A stretch of DNA of 64,000 nucleotides from Geomicrobium sediminis (GTDB taxonomy: Bacteria > Bacillota > Bacilli > Bacillales > Marinococcaceae). The stretch is from assembly GCF_016908595.1 (NCBI RefSeq), contig NZ_JAFBEC010000009.1, positions 62,001 to 126,000 on the forward strand, in the 5' to 3' direction. A program made the position numbers and the translations under genes. The notes beneath the pieces are model-generated. The model searched no databases. It was given only the letters and a program-made list of their open reading frames with translations, and was not told the DNA's origin. How positions within the stretch are numbered: the first letter of the stretch is position 1; each line of letters opens with the position of its first letter. Positions 25,233-32,031 of the stretch are shown one piece after another.

Positions 25233-27371
25233 ATGCCAAGACGCATTACGCCACACCAAACGAACGAAGAGTTCGAAACTAAAATAGGCTCGCAGAATAG
25301 AGCTAATCGCTCTAAGCGTGAAGCTATAGAAGAAGCCAATGAGTATTCAGATGGACGCCTTGACGCACATATGCAAAATGATGAAATACACCACTCACAT
25401 ACGAACATGGAAGCATTGGATCTCATCGAGAGGGACAGATTCAATAATCTGCTGTTCGATGGAGAAAGATATGCTACACAAAGTTCATATCGTGATCTAA
25501 TGCGTGAGATTGCTAATATCAATCTTCATCTTGAAGCCGAAGATCGTGTCATCAATGGCGCTACTATCGGAGATACATTCTCGGGTAGTGGTAGCGTAGA
25601 TGATGGTGGAATAGGCATATCCTATATTAGTGGAGTAGATTCAGGTATTAGCAGAGATGAGCGTGGGCTTTTTGCATTGAGCACACAAATGTCCCCTGCA
25701 ATAAGAAGAACTTCTATTAATAATAATGGTAATATACCGATCATAGAGGATTTTGAGAATAGCAATGAAGTAATTAGGAGAGATGTAGATTATGCCATCA
25801 CAGAAGGACATCAACGTTTCCTGAAAGTTGGTAATAAGTATTTTTATGTTATTAGTACCACTGTAAATGTCGAGAGAAGACATATTATTTATATCAGTGA
25901 GGACGATTGTGAGACTTGGCGAGAACATGCAGTGTTGGAACATGGCAGCAATTTTAGAACCAGTCGGTTTTGTGCTATGGATACTGACGGTAGTAGGCTA
26001 TTCATTGTTTATACCTCTGCATCAACAAGCTCTGGAAATGCCGATAATACTTCTGATCTTAGGTTCTGCACTATCAGCATAGAGACCGGTAATGTTAGCA
26101 ATAACAGGAGCATTAGAGGAATAAATAGAACAGGTGCAGTTTGGTCTGTTGCATATACACATCTTAGACCAACAATTCATTACAACGAAGTCAGAGACGA
26201 GATTCATATAGCGTGTGTAATAAATTATGCAGAAGACATCAACAATCATGGAGACCAACATGAAGGGAAGTTGAGACATTGGGTTTGTAGTGCAACTAAT
26301 TTTGAACTGGACAATTGGAGTTCTTATTTTGTTGCCACCCCCTCAGAAACAAGTATAGCTACAGATGCATTTATTACTAGTGAATTAGATGGTGTTCCTA
26401 TGCTATTTTCTATGGTGCTTTGGGGGAATCGTGGACTAAGAGTTCACAGAAATCGTTTCGAGAATGGTTCATGGGGAAATGTTAATTTTGGTTATGGTAC
26501 TAATTTGTACTTGGGTAACGAAATAGATGCTCTTATATCCATGAGCTATGGAGACTTGAGGAACTATGCATTGGACTACCCATTGTTTTTCGATGTATAT
26601 AGGGTTGTAGATGGAAATCATTATGTAGCCCATGATTGTTTATCTAATACCAATACAACAGTAGAACCTATCAAAAAATTTGTCGAAGTGAAGCGTATTA
26701 CTACCAATGCCGCTTCAAGAATTGCTTCAGCTAACAATGACACTAATGCATCCATTTCCAGAAATCCAAAGATTTTTGTAGATACCAATGGCAGTGTTGC
26801 TTATGTGCTTACTGAACACTTTGTAGCTGGTCATGCCACGTACAGGTTGCGAAACACTTCAATAGGTGCTAGCTTACCTAGCGAATTGCTAGGCACAAAT
26901 GATACGGACACAAGATTTGAACTACAGATAGTTAGAACTAGAAATCATGATATTTTCGCAGAAGTGACTTCAGGCGTTACTTCTAATATACCTCCACTAA
27001 TTTGGGCGAAACGTGATTCTGATAGAGAATTGACATTCTACTTCACTGGTTTTTGGAGAAATATTGACAATTTTGAAGAAGGGGAAGGAATAAGTCAGAC
27101 GGCAAAATATCGTTTAGAATACGACACCGATGAAGTTGTTTTGTGGATGCAAGCAACTGATAGTGTTGATGATATTGAAGTTTATCTTGAAGGCGTTGAG
27201 ATGGATAAGAGCTATACAATAAATAGCAATGGTAGGGAGTTCCAATTCACTAAGCAAGTTAGTGAAGTTTTGTCTAGTGCAGAAATTCAAGTAGTTTTCT
27301 TTGCTAAATCAGGTGGGTCATCCACTGTCCACGTGTTAACTAAATTAATTGGTGGTGTATCCAATGCATAA
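25233..27371 (+). CDS. tail fibre/spike with predicted beta-propeller
   Basis: A 712-residue protein. The first 120 residues are a helical stalk with AHMQNDEIHHSH and ERDRFNNLLF, a motif common in Firmicute fibres. The rest is beta-rich; SEDDCETW near residue 229 is a degenerate Asp-box of the sialidase-like propeller type, and the segments that follow (RLFIVYTSAS, DEIHIACVIN) look like propeller blades. The end (from about residue 600) is a separate beta domain. The DNA is noticeably AT-rich and suggests a recently exchanged receptor-binding gene. Confidence 0.7.
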   Translation: MPRRITPHQTNEEFETKIGSQNRANRSKREAIEEANEYSDGRLDAHMQNDEIHHSHTNMEALDLIERDRFNNLLFDGERYATQSSYRDLMREIANINLHLEAEDRVINGATIGDTFSGSGSVDDGGIGISYISGVDSGISRDERGLFALSTQMSPAIRRTSINNNGNIPIIEDFENSNEVIRRDVDYAITEGHQRFLKVGNKYFYVISTTVNVERRHIIYISEDDCETWREHAVLEHGSNFRTSRFCAMDTDGSRLFIVYTSASTSSGNADNTSDLRFCTISIETGNVSNNRSIRGINRTGAVWSVAYTHLRPTIHYNEVRDEIHIACVINYAEDINNHGDQHEGKLRHWVCSATNFELDNWSSYFVATPSETSIATDAFITSELDGVPMLFSMVLWGNRGLRVHRNRFENGSWGNVNFGYGTNLYLGNEIDALISMSYGDLRNYALDYPLFFDVYRVVDGNHYVAHDCLSNTNTTVEPIKKFVEVKRITTNAASRIASANNDTNASISRNPKIFVDTNGSVAYVLTEHFVAGHATYRLRNTSIGASLPSELLGTNDTDTRFELQIVRTRNHDIFAEVTSGVTSNIPPLIWAKRDSDRELTFYFTGFWRNIDNFEEGEGISQTAKYRLEYDTDEVVLWMQATDSVDDIEVYLEGVEMDKSYTINSNGREFQFTKQVSEVLSSAEIQVVFFAKSGGSSTVHVLTKLIGGVSNA

Positions 27372-27385
27372 GGAGGTACAGAGAG

Positions 27386-27619
27386 ATGTCTAAGCCACGG
27401 CATAGGTTTCCATCGCCTGAGCAAAGGATGATTGAGCAATTAGAGAAGCTAATGGAAGATGGAAACATGGACAATCTAGATCTCATTGCAAGTATTTATG
27501 AGGAAATGATTGAGCAGAAACTAGATACCTATGAAATACTTGCTGAACAATATGAGTTGATCCTAGACCTGTTAGGGGGTGAGGATGATAATGATGAAAC
27601 CGAGTCAGCGAGTAGTTAG
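27386..27619 (+). CDS. small helical protein after the fibre genes
   Basis: A 77-residue acidic protein starting at ATG 27386 after AAGGAGG, mostly helical with a Glu/Asp-rich tail. It overlaps the next small gene by about 29 bases. Could assist fibre assembly; no family recognised. Confidence 0.5.
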   Translation: MSKPRHRFPSPEQRMIEQLEKLMEDGNMDNLDLIASIYEEMIEQKLDTYEILAEQYELILDLLGGEDDNDETESASS

Positions 27620-27728
27620 CATGTATGTTGATTTAGTTAATGGCAAACGGCGTACGATTGATACTGTGCCTGTCCATTTGCAAGAAGAAGTGAGGGTGAA
27701 ATTAAATGATCCGCAGACTGACGCGTAA
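27591..27728 (+). CDS. CD1375-like small phage protein, copy 1
   Basis: A 45-residue protein (MMKPSQRVVSMYVDLVNGKRRTIDTVP...) starting at ATG 27591, 9 bases after GGGGGTG. The pattern MYVDLVNGKR-x-TIDTVP...EEVRVKL matches the CD1375 family of small phage proteins located between fibre and lysis genes. Function unknown. It begins inside the preceding gene in another frame. Confidence 0.65.
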   Translation: MMKPSQRVVSMYVDLVNGKRRTIDTVPVHLQEEVRVKLNDPQTDA

Positions 27729-27786
27729 CATCCGCATTCGAACAAAATTAATCTTATTCGCCGTATTTGGCAAAGGAGCTGACGAA

Positions 27787-27927
27787 ATGGTAACCGTATA
27801 TGTAACGTTGATTGTAGCAGGACGAAGAGAGTTTGATTCCGTACCATTCACCATTAGAGACGAAGTGAGGAAAGATTTAGAAGCAATGGGGCTTAGTAGC
27901 TCAGGTCAAGTAGGTAAACTCATCTAA
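27787..27927 (+). CDS. CD1375-like small phage protein, copy 2
   Basis: A 46-residue protein starting at ATG 27787, 7 bases after AAAGGAG. The sequence VYVTLIVAGRREFDSVPFTIRDEVRKDL aligns with copy 1 across the whole core. The open frame runs further upstream (to 27706), but the ribosome binding site marks the start. A terminator overlaps its stop. Confidence 0.65.
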   Translation: MVTVYVTLIVAGRREFDSVPFTIRDEVRKDLEAMGLSSSGQVGKLI

Positions 27928-27950
27928 ACGCCGATAGGGCGTATTTTTTT
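27928..27950 (+). terminator. terminator before the holin genes
   Basis: ACGCC (27928-27932) pairs with GGCGT (27938-27942), followed by A and seven T at 27944-27950. It separates structural from lysis genes, perhaps limiting holin expression. Confidence 0.6.
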
Positions 27951-27971
27951 ATGCTTAAAAGGGGGCATTGC

Positions 27972-28430
27972 ATGGAGGTGATAAATAATCTCAAACCAGC
28001 ACTAGCAGTTGTGTCGGTTTTTTTATCATACTTGTTTGGTGGATGGAGCGTACTGATCGGTGCGCTTATTTTATTTATTACATTTGATTATTTGACGGGT
28101 ATTGCAGCAGCGTTTTACCGTGGCGAGCTGAACCCCAGAGTAGGATTCTGGGGGATACCCAAAAAGGTCTTTATATTTGGGGTTGTGGCTTTAGCGCACA
28201 TGATCGACAAGGTATACATCGATCAGATGGGCGATCCACTCGTGTTTGGTGAGTTTGAAATATCGGTGATGGTCGCCACCATTATTTACTATTTGTTTAA
28301 CGAATTTATAAGCATTTGCGAGAATCTAGGGCGCATGGATATGAACGTACCGTTGCCCTTAGCAAAAGCGATGGACATTTTAAGAGGGCAGTCTTACTAC
28401 GAGGATAAGAGGAGAGATAACCATGATTGA
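27972..28430 (+). CDS. holin, toxin-secretion/phage-lysis (phi29-type) family
   Basis: A 152-residue membrane protein with three or four hydrophobic segments and the family motifs DYLTGI-x-AAFYRGELNPRVGFWGIPKK and FNEFISICENLGRM. It would form holes in the membrane so that the amidase can reach the wall. ATG 27972 follows AAAAGGGGG. Overlaps the next gene by 8 bases. Confidence 0.85.
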   Translation: MEVINNLKPALAVVSVFLSYLFGGWSVLIGALILFITFDYLTGIAAAFYRGELNPRVGFWGIPKKVFIFGVVALAHMIDKVYIDQMGDPLVFGEFEISVMVATIIYYLFNEFISICENLGRMDMNVPLPLAKAMDILRGQSYYEDKRRDNHD

Positions 28431-28680
28431 TATTTTAACGTTAGCATCTATTATTGCCCCTGTAACAGCAGGGATCGTGCAAGGAGCAAAGCAATTTCAA
28501 ATTAGTAATCGCCTACTCCCTACAGTAGCTTTGATTGTAGGGCTTTTACTTGGCTTAGTTGCGTTCCCTATTACTGATTTAGAGGTAGTAGAGCGACTAT
28601 GGTCTGGCGGTATCAGTGGACTAGCGGCAGTTGGTTTGTTTGAGCTTACGAAGCACGTTAAACCAAGCAAGGAGGGATAA
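28423..28680 (+). CDS. second holin, A118-like
   Basis: An 85-residue protein with two membrane helices (about residues 5-22 and 32-52) and a C-terminal SGGISGLAAVGLFELTK, resembling the Listeria A118 holin family. Two different holins next to the lysin could act as holin and modulator. It ends just before the lysin. Confidence 0.75.
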   Translation: MIDILTLASIIAPVTAGIVQGAKQFQISNRLLPTVALIVGLLLGLVAFPITDLEVVERLWSGGISGLAAVGLFELTKHVKPSKEG

Positions 28681-28682
28681 CT

Positions 28683-29471
28683 TTGATTAAACCTACTCTG
28701 AGGTGGGGGAGCCTTACACCGATCCGGCAAGTGAGACGCATCATCATCCACCATCCCGGCGCTGTCCGTTACTCTTATTTACAGGTCCATAACCAACATC
28801 GTGGGCAAGGCTGGTCTGGGGCAGGATACAATTACTATCTGCAAAAGAATCACGAATACTACGAGCTTAGAGGGCTAAACGTCGGCGCACATGCTGCTAA
28901 TAACAACAGCGATTCGTTAGGTGTTTGTGTTGAGGGAAACTATGATGTTGAGCACATTGATGAAGAGTTATTCTTACGTTTTGTGCAGGAAGTACGAAAG
29001 CTTATGCGCCAACATGGTTTAACGGCAAATGATGTGTACCGTCACAGCGATGTTGGTAATACAAGTTGCCCAGGTCGTAACTTCCCGTGGGCGCGATTTA
29101 AGAGGTTGATTGGACAGACAGAAGAAGTGAAGTCAATTGTATATGGACCTAAAGAAAAAGAGGTGATTTATGTGAAAGCTGGAGATTTCCAATGGGCATC
29201 AGGAAAAGAACGTTTTGAACAAATCCTTAACCGACACGGTAACAGCAATGAACAAGAAGCTTATAAAAATGACGAGTTAACAGTTAGCGATGCATTTGGA
29301 GTTTTGGCTAAAGGTGTACTTGCTGAGCCGTCGCAAACCGTACCGGACACGCACAAAGAGGCTTGGGAGGATCTAACGAAGAGAGGCGTATTTAACGGGA
29401 AGAACCCGAACCATCCTATCACACGGGCGCAACAAGCTACGGTAGCAAAGCGGATTGAAGATGGTATGTAA
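28683..29471 (+). CDS. N-acetylmuramoyl-L-alanine amidase (endolysin)
   Basis: A 262-residue Amidase_2/PGRP-type enzyme that cuts the amide bond between muramic acid and the stem peptide. Zinc ligands are the His pair in RRIIIHHPG near residue 22, and His and Cys in YRHSDVGNTSCPG near residues 120-132. The C-terminal about 100 residues form a separate region ending in a PITRAQQATVAKR repeat-like motif that may bind the wall. TTG 28683 follows AAGGAGG. Confidence 0.9.
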   Translation: MIKPTLRWGSLTPIRQVRRIIIHHPGAVRYSYLQVHNQHRGQGWSGAGYNYYLQKNHEYYELRGLNVGAHAANNNSDSLGVCVEGNYDVEHIDEELFLRFVQEVRKLMRQHGLTANDVYRHSDVGNTSCPGRNFPWARFKRLIGQTEEVKSIVYGPKEKEVIYVKAGDFQWASGKERFEQILNRHGNSNEQEAYKNDELTVSDAFGVLAKGVLAEPSQTVPDTHKEAWEDLTKRGVFNGKNPNHPITRAQQATVAKRIEDGM

Positions 29472-29561
29472 TTGGCATATTTCCATTACAAAAGTATTAA
29501 CAAATTAGGCATTAAGTGCTATGATTAAGGTCCATCATTTGCTCGCAATGGTCGAGCGATT

Positions 29562-29590
29562 ACCCCGTAACTAACCGTGCGGGGTTTTTT
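29562..29590 (+). terminator. terminator of the prophage late operon
   Basis: ACCCCG (29562-29567) pairs with CGGGGT (29580-29585), followed by a T-run to 29590. A second small hairpin GCTCG/CGAGC lies at 29541-29557. This ends rightward late transcription after the lysin. Confidence 0.75.
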
Positions 29591-29593
29591 ATA

Positions 29594-29698
29594 CAAAAAA
29601 ATGGCGCACTCGAATGTGAATGCGCTCAATGAGAGAAGAACTCGTATACCCGTTTCAGGGTATTAGATAGTATGCTAAATTAATCCAGTTTTATACAT
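29594..29698 (-). repeat. hairpin repeat unit 1 (type 1-like, minus-strand terminator)
   Basis: A GCGCA/TGCGC hairpin (29604-29625) preceded on the plus strand by seven A, so that it reads as hairpin plus U-run on the minus strand. Upstream on the minus strand lie GCATACTA and CTCTC blocks also found in the unit at 30243. Distance to the next hairpin is 104 bases. Confidence 0.5.
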
Positions 29699-29812
29699 AA
29701 AAAAAGCACGCCCCTTTATGGGGCGCGTCCAGATGATGTATACATTTATGCGGGTTTTGGAGTGGACATTAATAACTTAACCCATTATTGAGGTTATATA
29801 CATCGTTACAAT
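29699..29812 (-). repeat. hairpin repeat unit 2 (type 2)
   Basis: Read on the minus strand: GGTTA, TAATG, TCCAA, CCCG, TGTATACATC and then a GCGCCCC/GGGGCGTG hairpin with TTTTTTT. The same ordered blocks occur in the unit at 30347-30446, so this is a conserved non-coding element of about 105 nt ending in a terminator. Confidence 0.65.
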
Positions 29813-29925
29813 AAAAAGACACGTCTCATTTTATTGAAGAGACGTGCCTAACCACAATATCATAACGTAAGACTGCTAAGAGAGAGGCATTTATATAATG
29901 CGCAAGAGTAAAGGTAACTATACAT
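29813..29925 (-). repeat. hairpin repeat unit 3 (type 1)
   Basis: Minus strand: GCGCAT, AAATG, CTCTC, then GTTATGATATT (plus 29856-29866) and a GAGACGTG...CACGTCTC hairpin (29820-29846) followed by U-rich sequence. The GTTATGATATT block recurs at 30283 and 31386. Confidence 0.65.
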
Positions 29926-29934
29926 TAAAAATTA

Positions 29935-29991
29935 GTGGAGGAATTTGGAGGTGTCTAAGTCTCAGCGGGAGGATTAGACGTTGCCCTCCAC
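29935..29991. other. nested stem structure in the non-coding region
   Basis: GTGGAGG (29935-29941) pairs with CCTCCAC (29985-29991), and inside this GTCTAA (29953-29958) pairs with TTAGAC (29974-29979). No convincing ORF uses the segment. It may be a structured RNA or a protein-binding site. Confidence 0.4.
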
Positions 29992-30026
29992 AATTTCAGT
30001 ATATGCGATCTAAATCTTAATGTGAA

Positions 30027-30050
30027 AGGCACGTTCAAAAGAACGTGCCT
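30027..30050. repeat. perfect 10-bp hairpin related to the repeat array
   Basis: AGGCACGTTC (30027-30036), AAAA loop, GAACGTGCCT (30041-30050). It contains the CACG/CGTG core seen in the other hairpins but lacks a full A-run in front, so termination on either strand is less clear. Confidence 0.55.
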
Positions 30051-30208
30051 GCGGAATCGATACAGGTCTATGGAAGAAACCTTGATCATATGGTTTCCAA
30101 TTTGAATCAGTATATACTAAATAAATGAAAATTTATTGACAGATAGGAAGGATAACAGTAATTTTAAAGGGGGACTATTGGTTGGTTAGTGGTTCTTACA
30201 TAAGAAGT

Positions 30209-30242
30209 CTCGGATCAGGGGGGTCCGGGGTTTATTTGTTTA
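30209..30242 (+). terminator. plus-strand terminator-like hairpin
   Basis: CTCGGATC (30209-30216) pairs with GGTCCGGG (30222-30229) including two G-T pairs, then a T-rich tail. It would stop any rightward transcription that enters from the late operon. Confidence 0.5.
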
Positions 30243-30346
30243 GATAAAGAAAACACGCCAAGGAGTCAAGGCGTGTCAACTGAATATCATAACCTAGGTA
30301 TCTCGGGAGAGACATTTTGTAGTATGCGGAATAACTTATAAAATAT
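30243..30346 (-). repeat. hairpin repeat unit 5 (type 1)
   Basis: Minus strand: GCATACTA, AAATG, CTCTC, GTTATGATATT (plus 30283-30293), then ACACGCC/GGCGTGT (30253-30276) and TTTTCTTT. It aligns along its length with the unit at 29813-29925 and is again exactly 104 bases from the following type 2 hairpin. Confidence 0.65.
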
Positions 30347-30446
30347 ACAAAAAAAGCACGCCCCATAAAGGGACGTGTAAAGATAGATGTATACATGCAC
30401 GGGAATTGGATCGGGCATTACTAATGTAACCTTTCAGTGGAATTAT
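30347..30446 (-). repeat. hairpin repeat unit 6 (type 2)
   Basis: Second copy of the type 2 unit: minus-strand GGTTA, TAATG, TCCAA, CCCG, TGTATACATC (plus 30386-30396) and hairpin 30357-30377 followed by TTTTTTT. Short ORFs in the two copies do not correspond, so conservation is at the RNA or DNA level. Confidence 0.65.
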
Positions 30447-30479
30447 ATTCATAAAAAGGATATTTTTTTGTTCGATCTG

Positions 30480-30508
30480 TTGTCATGTGTAAACAGATAT
30501 GGTATAAT
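30480..30508 (+). promoter_or_regulatory. strong sigma-A promoter with extended -10
   Basis: TTGTCA (30480-30485), 17-base spacer, TATAAT (30503-30508) preceded by TGG, giving an extended -10. This is one of the best housekeeping promoters in the window and drives the small gene at 30535. Confidence 0.8.
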
Positions 30509-30534
30509 TAAACTATAGAAAGGAGGTAATAAAC

Positions 30535-30690
30535 ATTGAGGATTTAAGAAATATCGTTCTAATCATAGCAGGCATCATCGCAACAATTGCTAACATCTTC
30601 AACATCACAATGAAGGTTATTGAGCGAAGAGAGGAGAAAGAAAAGAGAAAGAAAAAAAGAAAACCCAATCGCAAGAAGCGAAAGGGCTAA
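30535..30690 (+). CDS. small membrane/basic peptide, possible toxin, apparent ATT start
   Basis: A 51-residue peptide with one hydrophobic helix (about residues 5-23) followed by a tail of about 25 residues that is almost all Lys, Arg and Glu. AGGAGG at 30521-30526 is 8 bases before ATT 30535; no ATG, GTG or TTG is in frame at a usable distance. A strong promoter and a stable hairpin flank it. The layout resembles type I toxin genes of Bacillus prophages, but no sequence family is recognised. Confidence 0.5.
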   Translation: MEDLRNIVLIIAGIIATIANIFNITMKVIERREEKEKRKKKRKPNRKKRKG

Positions 30691-30700
30691 CAAAATCCAT

Positions 30701-30726
30701 AGGTGAGGGATAGCGCCCCTCACCTT
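30701..30726 (+). terminator. stable hairpin after the small peptide gene
   Basis: AGGTGAGGG (30701-30709) and CCCTCACCT (30717-30725) form a perfect 9-bp stem with loop ATAGCGC. The U-tract is weak, so it may rather protect the 3-prime end of the transcript. Confidence 0.6.
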
Positions 30727-30773
30727 CTATACTATCACATTTGTTCAATCGTAAAACATGGAAGGTGGTAAAT

Positions 30774-30932
30774 ATGAAGAAATTGGACATAGCTTTTATG
30801 GTACTGGTTGCAGTATTTTTGATTTTTACGAATTGGTATGAATCTAAAACAGGTATCATCGCAGCATCTGTATGTGGAATTGCTTTAATAGCTATGATTG
30901 TAAATAATGCCATGAGGAGTAAGTCAACATGA
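30774..30932 (+). CDS. small two-helix membrane protein
   Basis: A 52-residue protein starting at ATG 30774 after GGAAGGTGG. Two hydrophobic helices (about residues 5-18 and 26-46) with a short charged link. It overlaps the next gene by 4 bases. No family recognised. Confidence 0.6.
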   Translation: MKKLDIAFMVLVAVFLIFTNWYESKTGIIAASVCGIALIAMIVNNAMRSKST

Positions 30933-31174
30933 ATCATCATATTAAGAATCGTGAAGAGTTGAATGCGTTTATGCACAAGTATATCGTTACTCCAGGAGAG
31001 GCTACGGAGATGTTAGGTATTACACGACAGCGCCTTACTAAATTAGTTAATGATGGTCGTCTTATACCTGTAAAACAGTTTGGGAAAACGACAGTATATT
31101 ACAAACCTGACTTAGAAGTTTTAAAGAAAGAACTCGAACTAGGTAGGGAAAAGTATAGACCATATGATCAATAA
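30929..31174 (+). CDS. helix-turn-helix DNA-binding protein (MerR/excisionase-like)
   Basis: An 81-residue protein with a winged HTH of the HTH_17 type at residues 19-65: TPGEATEMLGITRQRLTKLVNDGRLI followed by a wing with VYYKPDLEVLKK. Small proteins of this kind act as excisionases or local regulators. Coupled to the upstream membrane peptide. Confidence 0.7.
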   Translation: MNHHIKNREELNAFMHKYIVTPGEATEMLGITRQRLTKLVNDGRLIPVKQFGKTTVYYKPDLEVLKKELELGREKYRPYDQ

Positions 31175-31195
31175 TATTACGGGCGGGGATAGTTA

Positions 31196-31345
31196 ATGAA
31201 CAAGTTTAGAGGTTATCTATATAAGACTGCACGAATCATGGGTGATATAAATGCCATTAAAAAGGGTACAGTAGGGAAAAGAATAGCTCGTAGGATGGCG
31301 GGGCGCTTCACAGGTAAAGCAATATTCAGACGTATATTTAAATAG
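31196..31345 (+). CDS. small basic phage protein
   Basis: A 49-residue, strongly basic protein with KTARIMGDINAIKKGTVGKRI followed by a hydrophobic/basic end. I recall similar short proteins in Bacillus prophages, without known function. Upstream GGGCGGGG is a weak ribosome binding site. A hairpin begins just after its stop. Confidence 0.5.
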   Translation: MNKFRGYLYKTARIMGDINAIKKGTVGKRIARRMAGRFTGKAIFRRIFK

Positions 31346-31346
31346 A

Positions 31347-31400
31347 GGAACACGCCCGAATATTGGACGTGTTCCAGTGGATTAGAATATCATAACCATA
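31347..31400 (-). repeat. hairpin repeat unit 7 (type 1, partial), terminator of the yolD operon
   Basis: GGAACACG-C-CC (31347-31357) pairs with GG-A-CGTGTTCC (31365-31375), and the GTTATGATATT block follows at plus 31386-31396. It lies just after the yolD stop on the minus strand and just after the stop of the plus-strand gene, so it can serve both. Confidence 0.6.
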
Positions 31401-31426
31401 ACTTATCTTTAGCAACTGTTACGTTA

Positions 31427-31774
31427 TTATACGCTTTCAATATTGCTTATTACATCAAATTTTAAGTAGTGGATTTCGTCAACTGTATCTAAGATGTGGA
31501 ACTGCTTTTGATTGTGATTTACAAAATGGCACTCACCTATGATTTCATGGAAAAATCCATCCTCCCAGTACACAAACCGTATAAGGTGCTTATACTCCAT
31601 GCACTCCCCGACGATCCTTCCGAAATCTTCCCATTGTTGCTCATCTAATACTGGTTGATTAACTTTTTTATTGTTATGTTGGTGTTTAAGCCATTCTTCT
31701 CGTTGTTCAGGTAGTATCATCCTCATCGATTCCCAGCGCATGTTAGAGCCGGGACTTAGTTTGTTGCCTCTCAC
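31427..31774 (-). CDS. yolD: YolD family protein
   Basis: A 115-residue protein with the YolD pattern: RWESMRMILPEQREEW, LDEQQWEDFGRIV, then VYWEDGFFHEIIGECHFV and a final beta strand. YolD is usually encoded next to a Y-family DNA polymerase (UvrX/YqjW) and is damage-inducible. Here the polymerase gene is absent. It overlaps the upstream small gene by 4 bases. Confidence 0.85.
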   Translation of the reverse strand: MRGNKLSPGSNMRWESMRMILPEQREEWLKHQHNNKKVNQPVLDEQQWEDFGRIVGECMEYKHLIRFVYWEDGFFHEIIGECHFVNHNQKQFHILDTVDEIHYLKFDVISNIESV

Positions 31775-31992
31775 GATGCGATCACAGAGGCGTCAATAAT
31801 GTTTTTATATTGTAGCACCCAAAAATCTTGTTTGTGCTTTACTATGATCTTTTGGTCACCATTATCAATCTTGGTGATTTTCCCGATAGCAGTTTGTTTA
31901 CCTTCATTATAATAAGTGATGCTAATTAAGTTATTTAAACCTTGCGATATATTAATTGTGTTAACGATTGTTGACCAGTCACGTTTAATCAA
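31771..31992 (-). CDS. small YolD-domain-like protein
   Basis: A 73-residue protein whose second half (ISITYYNEGKQTAIGKITKID...NIIDASV) looks like the C-terminal beta domain of YolD (VYW-x-DG-x-x-x-x-I-x-G). It is the first gene of the LexA-controlled minus-strand operon. Ribosome binding site GGAGG lies 7-10 bases upstream. Confidence 0.6.
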   Translation of the reverse strand: MIKRDWSTIVNTINISQGLNNLISITYYNEGKQTAIGKITKIDNGDQKIIVKHKQDFWVLQYKNIIDASVIAS

Positions 31993-32031
31993 TCAAAACA
32001 CCTCCATAATCTAAAGTATGTAATTAACTAA

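Noticed and set aside
27706-27786. Upstream extension of the second CD1375-like gene (basic/hydrophobic N-terminus)
   Set aside because: The AAAGGAG site and family alignment place the start at 27787.
29898-30020. 40-codon plus-strand frame starting at ATG 29898
   Set aside because: No ribosome binding site, and the segment is better explained by nested RNA stems.
30386-30446. Minus-strand short ORF inside the type 2 repeat unit
   Set aside because: The frame is open in one copy but stops after eight codons in the other, so it is not conserved as protein.
29594-30446. CRISPR array as an explanation for the repeats
   Set aside because: Units are about 100 bases, divergent, end in terminators and no cas genes or constant short repeats with spacers are present.
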